Assembly: GCA_023423285.1 (NCBI GenBank)
Contig: JAFAFV010000031.1
Span: forward strand, 1-16,526
Reading direction: 5' to 3'
Source: Bacteroidota bacterium
GTDB lineage: Bacteria > Bacteroidota > Bacteroidia > Chitinophagales > Chitinophagaceae
Length of the DNA stretch: 16,526 nucleotides
Made by a program: the position numbers and the translations under genes. This document shows positions 1 through 4,481 of the stretch, in pieces (positions within the stretch are counted from its first letter, which is position 1; every line of letters begins with the position of its first letter). Below the pieces are notes generated by a model, which was not told the DNA's origin, searched no databases, and was given only the letters and a program-made list of their open reading frames with translations.

Positions 1-1
1 T

Positions 2-520
2 ATGAAAAAAGTAGCCATATTAGCCACAGACGGTTTTGAACAAAGTGAATTACTGGAACCCCGAAAAGCGTTGAATAACGCGGGTTATGAAACGGATATT
101 ATCTCCATCAAGGAAGGAAAAATAAAAGGCTGGACAGAAGGTAACTGGGGCGAACAATTAGAGGTGACGGCCACCGCTGGTGAAGTTAAAGCAAAAGATT
201 ATGCAGCTCTCGTAATACCCGGCGGAGTTATGAACCCTGATAAGTTGCGTATGGACAAAGATGCTGTAAAACTGGTAAAAGATTTTAATAAACAAAATTT
301 GCCCATAGCGGCTATATGCCATGCAGGTTGGGTGCTGATTGATGCAGGCATTGCAAATGGTAAAAAACTTACCTCTTATAAAAGTATAAAGCCTGACATG
401 ATAAATGCAGGCGCTGATTGGGTTGATAAGAAAGTGGTGGTTGACGGAAACCTTATCACCAGCCGCAAACCTGATGACCTGCCGGCATTTAATGAAGCAA
501 TTTTAAAAGCACTCAAATAG
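2..520 (+). CDS. PfpI/DJ-1 family protein (type 1 glutamine amidotransferase-like)
   Basis: This 172-aa protein is a single DJ-1/PfpI domain of usual length for the PfpI/YhbO branch. It begins with the beta-strand VAILATDGFEQSEL, whose acidic residue E13 corresponds to the conserved Glu near the active site. The nucleophile elbow is AAICHAGW at residues 103-110, with C106 and H107. Members have been described as intracellular peptidases, as deglycases or glyoxalases acting on methylglyoxal adducts, and as stress proteins; the sequence does not say which applies. There is no signal peptide, so it is cytoplasmic. The ATG is at the second base of the window, so promoter and upstream context are not visible. 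An upstream start cannot be excluded, but the N-terminus matches the family as it stands. The gene converges on the next one with only 4 bp between stop codons and no terminator hairpin. Confidence 0.93.
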   Translation: MKKVAILATDGFEQSELLEPRKALNNAGYETDIISIKEGKIKGWTEGNWGEQLEVTATAGEVKAKDYAALVIPGGVMNPDKLRMDKDAVKLVKDFNKQNLPIAAICHAGWVLIDAGIANGKKLTSYKSIKPDMINAGADWVDKKVVVDGNLITSRKPDDLPAFNEAILKALK

Positions 521-524
521 CAGG

Positions 525-1748
525 CTATTGAGGCTTCTTAGGCAGCCAGGGCATTTCCGGAATTTTTGCAGGCAGCCGGTAATAATTATTTCTTAAAGAA
601 TCGTTCCAGCCATTGGGGTTACGGTCAAAGCTTTTACTGCTGAAGTAAACGCTGCCCTGTATGCCAGGTATACTGCGTAATATCTTAATTTGATTAGGCA
701 GTTCGTTCCTGTTTCTATATGCAGCGCTGGAGGAACTTGTCTCCAACGCGCGGTATATGCCGTGCCCAATATACACATGCTTTCCAAAGCTATTTGCTGC
801 CCACCAATCGGCCAATTTTTGATAATCAATCAATGCATCGCCAATAGGGCGATACAGTTGCGGCGTAACATAATCAATCCATCCTTTACGCATCCAAAGT
901 AAAATATCAGCGTAAAGATGGTCATAATTAGTAAGGCCGCCTTTTGAGTCACTTCCCAAAACATCATCACTTGCATTGCGCCAAACAGAAAATGGACTAA
1001 TGCCAAATTTTACATAAGGCTTAGATTGCTTAATTATGATATTGATATTTTTTATAATCGAATCAACATTACTTCTGCGCCAATCTCCTTTACTCATTGT
1101 AGTGCCAGACCTGCGGTAAGCATTGTCATCAGGAAAATCTCTGCCACCAACGGGATAGGGATAGAAATAATCATCCATGTGAATGGCATCCACATCATAG
1201 CGCCTTACTATATCATGTATAACGTTTATTACAAATTGCTGCACTTCTTTATTTGCAGGATCAAAGTATCGGGAGTTACCATAAGTTACAAACCAATCTG
1301 GCCGCTTGCGCAGCATATGATCCGGTGAAATAGAAGATTTGCCAAGGCTGAATTCTGCACGATAAGGATTGAGCCAGGCATGAAACTCCATGCCGCGCTT
1401 ATGTGTTTCCTGTATCATAAAAGCCAGCGGATCGTAAAACGGTGTAGGAGATTTGCCCTGTACACCTGTCAGAAACTGGCTCCAGGGTTCATAAGGTGAT
1501 GGGTAAAAAGCGTCGCCCGAGGGCCTGATTTGCATAATAATAGCATTCATGCCATTGCGTTTGTGCATGTCTAAGATCCTTATAAACTCAGCTTTTTGCA
1601 CTTCGGTAGTTGCGCGTGGTGGTGGCCAGTCAATGTTGGCCACGGTGGCGATCCAAACACCACGGAACTCGGTTTCAGGCTGCGCCTTTAGGAAATTGAA
1701 AAGTAAAATTGAAACGATGGTAAGAAAAAGAATACGCGCTTTGATCAT
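525..1748 (-). CDS. Secreted GHL10 (DUF187) family glycosidase-like protein
   Basis: A 407-aa protein with an N-terminal signal sequence (hydrophobic residues 5-20, likely cleavage after FLKA-Q). It is followed by a glycosyl-hydrolase-like 10 TIM barrel. Family hallmarks seen are RGVWIATVANIDWP at 29-42, the FHAWLNPYR strand around 122-130, DAIHMDDYFYPYP at 187-199 with the acidic pair D192/D193, and DYVTPQLYR at 292-300. The best studied relative is E. coli DigH (YngK), reported to cleave denuded peptidoglycan glycan strands; a similar periplasmic role is plausible but inferred. There is no lipobox and no C-terminal accessory domain: the protein ends soon after the barrel. A TATTTTTG box lies 5 nt before the ATG, so the transcript may be nearly leaderless. 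The 97-bp gap to the 520-aa gene upstream does not rule out read-through. Confidence 0.92.
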   Translation of the reverse strand: MIKARILFLTIVSILLFNFLKAQPETEFRGVWIATVANIDWPPPRATTEVQKAEFIRILDMHKRNGMNAIIMQIRPSGDAFYPSPYEPWSQFLTGVQGKSPTPFYDPLAFMIQETHKRGMEFHAWLNPYRAEFSLGKSSISPDHMLRKRPDWFVTYGNSRYFDPANKEVQQFVINVIHDIVRRYDVDAIHMDDYFYPYPVGGRDFPDDNAYRRSGTTMSKGDWRRSNVDSIIKNINIIIKQSKPYVKFGISPFSVWRNASDDVLGSDSKGGLTNYDHLYADILLWMRKGWIDYVTPQLYRPIGDALIDYQKLADWWAANSFGKHVYIGHGIYRALETSSSSAAYRNRNELPNQIKILRSIPGIQGSVYFSSKSFDRNPNGWNDSLRNNYYRLPAKIPEMPWLPKKPQ

Positions 1749-1753
1749 AGCTA

Positions 1754-1761
1754 CAAAAATA
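1754..1761 (-). promoter_or_regulatory. Candidate -7 box for the GHL10 gene
   Basis: The minus strand reads TATTTTTG, an exact TAnnTTTG, ending 5 nt before the start codon at 1748. Only a T-rich stretch, not a clean TTTG, lies about 20 nt further upstream. The position implies transcription starting at or within a few bases of the ATG. Confidence 0.45.
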
Positions 1762-1845
1762 GGGATTGGGCTAAAAGGGAAAAATTTTACACTGTTTAAT
1801 TTTATAATACAAGCCTACAGTAAAGTAAGGTTTAAGCAGCGTATA

Positions 1846-3408
1846 TTAAATGTCTTCTTCTCGCCTTCTTTTGCTTGCCAAATATTTATTATGAATGATC
1901 TCCTGCATGGGTTTGCCTTCCACCTTGCTTTCCAGCCAGGAAATAATATCAAGGTAAGCAAAAGAGCGTGTTTCAAAGCGGTTGCCTTCGAGGTGTTTTA
2001 CTTTGTTCAGAAAATTTTCAAATTCAGGTTTTAACTGCTTACGCGTGAACTTGAATGAATTGCGGAAAAAGCGGAACATTTCAGTTTCAATTACCGTAAG
2101 GTTTTTCATGCGGCTCATATAGCGGAATACAGACCGGGTAAGATAATCCATCAGGTCGAGGTTGCCCATTTCATAATGTGCCAGCAAGTGAACTAGTCGG
2201 GCGTAGCATTGAAGATCAGTACGCAGGCCCGAAGAATCATTAATGATCTTTTGCAAATAATCAATGCTGGTGCTGTAATCTCCGGAAAGAAAATACAGCA
2301 TAGCAATTTTGTAATTGATCACCATGATGCGGTGCCTGTCTAAGAATATAGAGTATTCTGCAAGTTTTTCTTCAATATACGGCACTTCGTTCAGGCCGTC
2401 TTTGGTTAAACCCGTAATAATATAAAAATTGATCTTGGCGCCTGCGATGTACACAAAAGATTGAACAGTAAAGTTTTCATTGCTCTGCACGCGCTTTGTA
2501 TGCGAAAATTCTTCAAAACGTTTTAAATCTTTACTTAGTTTATCAAAATTGCGAAGGTCAAAATGTGCATTCAGCAGGTTGTGAAAACCCCGAATGTAAT
2601 GCCCTGTTTCCGCCCTTATCATGGCAGGCTTTTCTTCAAACAGATTAACCCATTTTTGCGCGTAGCGGTAATACAGTAAAAAGTCTTGCCTGATAAAGGC
2701 ATACCAAGTGTAGCTTTGATAAAAATACAGTTGCTCGTAAAAGCCATCCTGCTGCGCAGAACCTGATGGAAGCGACTGCTTGAAAAACTTTTTTACTTTG
2801 GCTTCTTCGTCTTCATTACGCGCGTGGCCATTGGCTATAAAAAAGCCATACATCTGCAAAGAAAGATTCGAAAGTCGTGTAATCATATCCAGCTTAATAT
2901 TGGCCTCATTGGCTTCTTCTGCAAGTTCATCAATACGGCTGGTGAAGGTATCGGTTACATTCAGCGCTTCAATTCTTTTTTCAAGAGATATCAGTATCGG
3001 TAAAAAGAAAAACTTTTGATTTAGCTTGGCCATTTCCTTGGCACGGTCAATAATGCGCAGGCTTTGATAAAAAAGCCCTTTTTTATAAAGAATATGTGCC
3101 GAGTCAAAAAGTTCGTTTAACTGCAAATCAAGGCTATCGCCGCTTTTCAACAGGCGCAGGCTGGCTAAAAGTTCTTTGTACAGGTGCGATTTAAGGTTTG
3201 AAAGCTGAGGTTTTGTTACATCCTTTAACCTTTTTAATAACAGGTGCTCATCATAATGGTCCAGCTTATCAAGAGCGTCAAACAGTTTTATAATCTTCAG
3301 GTCTTCGTTACCAGAGCTTCGTTTTATATAAAGTTTGAAATTTCTTTTTTCAGATTTCTCGAGGGAATGGATCAGTTGTAATAATATATCGAGCGGTCTA
3401 CTTGGCAT
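1846..3408 (-). CDS. Conserved Bacteroidota protein of unknown function (520 aa, alpha-helical)
   Basis: I know this protein type from Bacteroidota genomes but no function for it. It has 520 residues, no signal peptide and no membrane segment, and is rich in Leu, Phe, Lys and Glu with long amphipathic stretches, so it should be a cytoplasmic, mostly helical protein. The N-terminal part (about 1-70) resembles a helical bundle: an IHSLEKSEKRNFKLYIKR segment, then repeated acidic/basic helices. The middle (about 90-420) has regularly spaced Tyr/Leu/Ala positions that would suit TPR-like helical repeats; this is a guess from composition. The C-terminus is strongly basic and acidic (KRRREEDI). The start chosen is the only Met consistent with the conserved beginning. 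TAAATTTG lies 8 nt upstream of it. The gene faces away from the small RNA region. Confidence 0.85.
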   Translation of the reverse strand: MPSRPLDILLQLIHSLEKSEKRNFKLYIKRSSGNEDLKIIKLFDALDKLDHYDEHLLLKRLKDVTKPQLSNLKSHLYKELLASLRLLKSGDSLDLQLNELFDSAHILYKKGLFYQSLRIIDRAKEMAKLNQKFFFLPILISLEKRIEALNVTDTFTSRIDELAEEANEANIKLDMITRLSNLSLQMYGFFIANGHARNEDEEAKVKKFFKQSLPSGSAQQDGFYEQLYFYQSYTWYAFIRQDFLLYYRYAQKWVNLFEEKPAMIRAETGHYIRGFHNLLNAHFDLRNFDKLSKDLKRFEEFSHTKRVQSNENFTVQSFVYIAGAKINFYIITGLTKDGLNEVPYIEEKLAEYSIFLDRHRIMVINYKIAMLYFLSGDYSTSIDYLQKIINDSSGLRTDLQCYARLVHLLAHYEMGNLDLMDYLTRSVFRYMSRMKNLTVIETEMFRFFRNSFKFTRKQLKPEFENFLNKVKHLEGNRFETRSFAYLDIISWLESKVEGKPMQEIIHNKYLASKRRREEDI

Positions 3409-3416
3409 TTATAAGG

Positions 3417-3424
3417 CAAATTTA
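3417..3424 (-). promoter_or_regulatory. Candidate -7 box for the 520-aa protein gene
   Basis: The minus strand reads TAAATTTG, an exact TAnnTTTG match, 8 nt before the ATG at 3408. No convincing TTTG is seen 19-21 nt upstream. If used, the leader would be only a few nucleotides. Confidence 0.4.
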
Positions 3425-3565
3425 GTTCAATCATTCAATATTAAAAATGAAAAAGCCTTGAAACAATAGTGGCCATATGCTATGATTTGGGCTGTAACTA
3501 TTGCCAGCATTACATTTTGACTTTTTTTTAACGCATTGGCCATCCTGAAAAGCTGATATAATTGG

Positions 3566-3598
3566 TTTGGAGTATAGGTTTTGGAACGTGTATCTTTG
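3566..3598 (+). promoter_or_regulatory. Promoter of small RNA unit 1
   Basis: TTTG at 3566-3569, a 21-nt spacer, then TATCTTTG at 3591-3598 give a full Bacteroidota-type promoter (-33 TTTG, -7 TAnnTTTG). GTGTATCTTTG here matches GTGTATATTTG in the promoter of unit 2. Transcription should begin around 3603-3606. Confidence 0.65.
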
Positions 3599-3603
3599 TG
3601 TGA

Positions 3604-3725
3604 ACAAACGAGGAAGAAAGAAAAGTGAGAAAAAAAGCTGTAGGCAGCGCAAGTTAGTATCAAGTTTTTCATATGGCAAGCAATCGTTAGAGGTCAGTCC
3701 GTTTCTACGGAAGGACCTTTTTTGT
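3604..3725 (+). ncRNA. Candidate small RNA, unit 1 (about 120 nt)
   Basis: This is the inferred transcript from the promoter at 3566-3598 to the intrinsic terminator at 3691-3723. The 5' half is purine-rich (GAGGAAGAAAG, then GAAAAGTGA at 3620-3628) and contains a small GCTG-TAGG-CAGC hairpin at 3637-3648. A U-rich stretch at 3665-3669 could pair back with the purine tract. The 3' half is the 64-nt module shared exactly with unit 2. GAAAAGTGA starts 22 nt after the last base of the -7 box in both units. No protein gene follows on this strand before the terminator, so this is not a leader of a downstream gene. Function is unknown; a regulatory RNA is the simplest reading. I cannot match it to a known RNA family from memory. 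Confidence 0.55.
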
Positions 3726-3728
3726 TTT
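3665..3728 (+). repeat. 64-bp perfect direct repeat, copy 1
   Basis: Identical base for base to 4400-4463. It starts at TTTTTCATATGG, contains GCAAGCAATCGTTAGAGG (3676-3693), and ends in a terminator hairpin with T-tract. The sequence on both sides has diverged, so the identity is confined to the 3' module of the two RNA units. Confidence 0.95.
3691..3723 (+). terminator. Intrinsic terminator of small RNA unit 1
   Basis: AGGTC (3691-3695) pairs with GACCT (3714-3718) and TCCG (3698-3701) pairs with CGGA (3708-3711), separated by a 2x2 AG/AG internal loop. A 6-nt TTTCTA loop closes the hairpin and T6 (3718-3723) follows. Confidence 0.8.
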
Positions 3729-3914
3729 TATAACCATTTGCCATAATCATCTTTACTTTTTTTGCTGAACATGGTTACAAATCTTTACTGTAACCCTTGC
3801 GGGCATTGAGCTTTATAAAAAATATTGTAGCTGGGGGTCACGATAAATGCAAAAAATGTAAATAAATGAATCCGGAAATTTTATTGTTTTGTAATTGCTT
3901 TCAGTTTCATACAA

Positions 3915-3932
3915 GCAAGCAATCGTTAGAGG
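3915..3932 (+). repeat. 18-bp partial copy of the small RNA 3' module
   Basis: Exact match to 3676-3693 and 4411-4428 (GCAAGCAATCGTTAGAGG). Similarity to the module ends here, apart from shared AGAGGTC motifs further downstream. Confidence 0.9.
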
Positions 3933-4035
3933 CAATCAAAATTAGAGGTCTGTTAAAGTGACGAAATTATACTGCTACTATAACATTTCGTCACGCATTC
4001 ATATTTAAGCTAATCTATCAGAGGTCGGTAATGAT

Positions 4036-4053
4036 AAGGCGTTTCTGCCTTTT
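4036..4053 (+). terminator. Weak terminator-like hairpin after the third element
   Basis: AAGGC (4036-4040) pairs with GCCTT (4047-4051) around a GTTTCT loop, followed by a short T-tract (TTTG). The stem is short, so efficiency is doubtful. Confidence 0.4.
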
Positions 4054-4306
4054 GTAGTTGGCTAAATTATAGGTATTATTTCATAAATGTTAAAATTACG
4101 AGAAGTTTTTTTTAACAAATTGTACAATTCCTATAAAAATGGTAAAAATCTATTAGTTATTTGCTGCTAATTGCGCTTTTTTGCTGTTTTTTGGCCCGGA
4201 TTTTGGTCTTGGAAATCATAAATGTTTATCGCTGTAACCCCTTTGTTTACATGGGTTCTTGTAAAAACACATTGTTTAGGCATCATGAAACAGGAAATTA
4301 GTTGTT

Positions 4307-4337
4307 TTTGTGTAGGCTGAAGGCAAGTGTATATTTG
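4307..4337 (+). promoter_or_regulatory. Promoter of small RNA unit 2
   Basis: TTTG at 4307-4310, a 19-nt spacer, then TATATTTG at 4330-4337 (exact TAnnTTTG). The surrounding GTGTATATTTG and an upstream CATCATGAAA (4281-4290) parallel the unit 1 promoter region. Transcription should start near 4343. Confidence 0.65.
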
Positions 4338-4342
4338 CATCA

Positions 4343-4459
4343 GATTACTAAGGGGGATGAAAAGTGAAAGTGAAGTAATCTTATCTACTACTTTAAGTTT
4401 TTTTCATATGGCAAGCAATCGTTAGAGGTCAGTCCGTTTCTACGGAAGGACCTTTTTTG
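4343..4459 (+). ncRNA. Candidate small RNA, unit 2 (about 117 nt)
   Basis: Inferred transcript from the promoter at 4307-4337 to the terminator at 4426-4458. Its 5' end can fold as GATTACT (4343-4349) with AGTAATC (4374-4380), presenting the purine-rich segment AAGGGGGATGAAAAGTGA in the loop. That segment can also pair with the U-rich TTTTTCAT at the start of the 64-nt module. GAAAAGTGA (4359-4367) and the whole 3' module are shared with unit 1; the rest of the 5' half is not. An ATG at 4357 opens a 22-codon frame ending at TAG 4423-4425, inside the conserved module, so a coding role is possible but weakly supported. The convergent rhamnosidase gene begins its 3' end only 18 bp beyond the T-tract repeat. 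Confidence 0.55.
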
Positions 4460-4463
4460 TTTT
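4400..4463 (+). repeat. 64-bp perfect direct repeat, copy 2
   Basis: Identical to 3665-3728, 735 bp downstream in the same orientation. The sequence diverges immediately outside apart from spaced promoter anchors. Confidence 0.95.
4426..4458 (+). terminator. Intrinsic terminator of small RNA unit 2
   Basis: Same hairpin as in unit 1 (AGGTC/GACCT and TCCG/CGGA with a 2x2 internal loop) followed by T6. It sits in the gap between the RNA and the convergent rhamnosidase gene, but there is no T-tract on the minus strand, so it should work for the plus strand only. Confidence 0.8.
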
Positions 4464-4481
4464 AGGATGTTTTGTACTTGT

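Larger units (their letters stand above)
3901..4054 (+). ncRNA. Candidate third small RNA or partial relative, with strong hairpin
   Basis: GCAAGCAATCGTTAGAGG recurs at 3915-3932, preceded by TTTCAT as in the two full units, but the terminator half does not follow directly. Instead there is a second TTAGAGGTC (3942-3950). Next comes a hairpin with a perfect 9-bp stem, GTGACGAAA (3958-3966) with TTTCGTCAC (3986-3994), extended inside by TTATA/TATAA with a CA bulge and a 7-nt loop. A further AGAGGTC follows (4020-4026), then a small hairpin AAGGC-GTTTCT-GCCTT (4036-4051) with TTT after it. The GTTTCT loop sequence also occurs in the terminators of the full units. I see no good promoter: TATTGTAG at 3823 matches the -7 box at only 6 of 8 positions. 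It may be an inactive relic or be expressed from elsewhere. Confidence 0.35.
3409..4481. other. 1.07-kb intergenic region carrying tandem small RNA-like units
   Basis: No open frame here looks like a protein gene. The minus-strand frames of about 80 codons around 3427-3679 lie antisense to the first RNA unit and have no promoter or recognisable domain. The region instead contains two plus-strand promoters of the TAnnTTTG type, two identical 64-bp segments ending in terminators, one partial third copy, and a strong 9-bp hairpin. Shared anchors between the two full units keep a nearly constant offset: CTGTAAC (3492/4232), CATC plus TGAAA (3541/4281), GTGTAT, GAAAAGTGA (3620/4359), then the 64-bp repeat (3665/4400). 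The offset is 740, 740, 739, 739 and 735. This indicates an old tandem duplication of about 740 bp. Confidence 0.7.

Noticed and set aside
1549..2034. 161-codon plus-strand frame across the GHL10/520-aa gene junction
   Set aside because: It is antisense to two well-supported genes and has no protein-family features.
3427..3679. Two overlapping minus-strand frames of about 80 codons, one with a hydrophobic N-terminus, antisense to small RNA unit 1 (possible type I toxin)
   Set aside because: No promoter on the minus strand upstream, no recognisable domain, and the hydrophobic start is simply the complement of the purine-rich RNA tract.
3691..3723. Resemblance of GGTCAG...TCCG...GGAAGGA to the SRP RNA tip
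   Set aside because: The GGAA tetraloop geometry and the flanking conserved bases of SRP RNA are missing; the hairpin with T-tract is a plain terminator.
3665..4463. 64-bp direct repeats as attachment sites or duplications flanking a mobile element
   Set aside because: The 671 bp between them hold no integrase or transposase, and homology outside the repeats (promoter anchors at constant offset) fits a tandem duplication better.
3665..4463. Repeats as a CRISPR array
   Set aside because: Only two or three copies, hundreds of bases apart, with no regular spacers and no cas genes.
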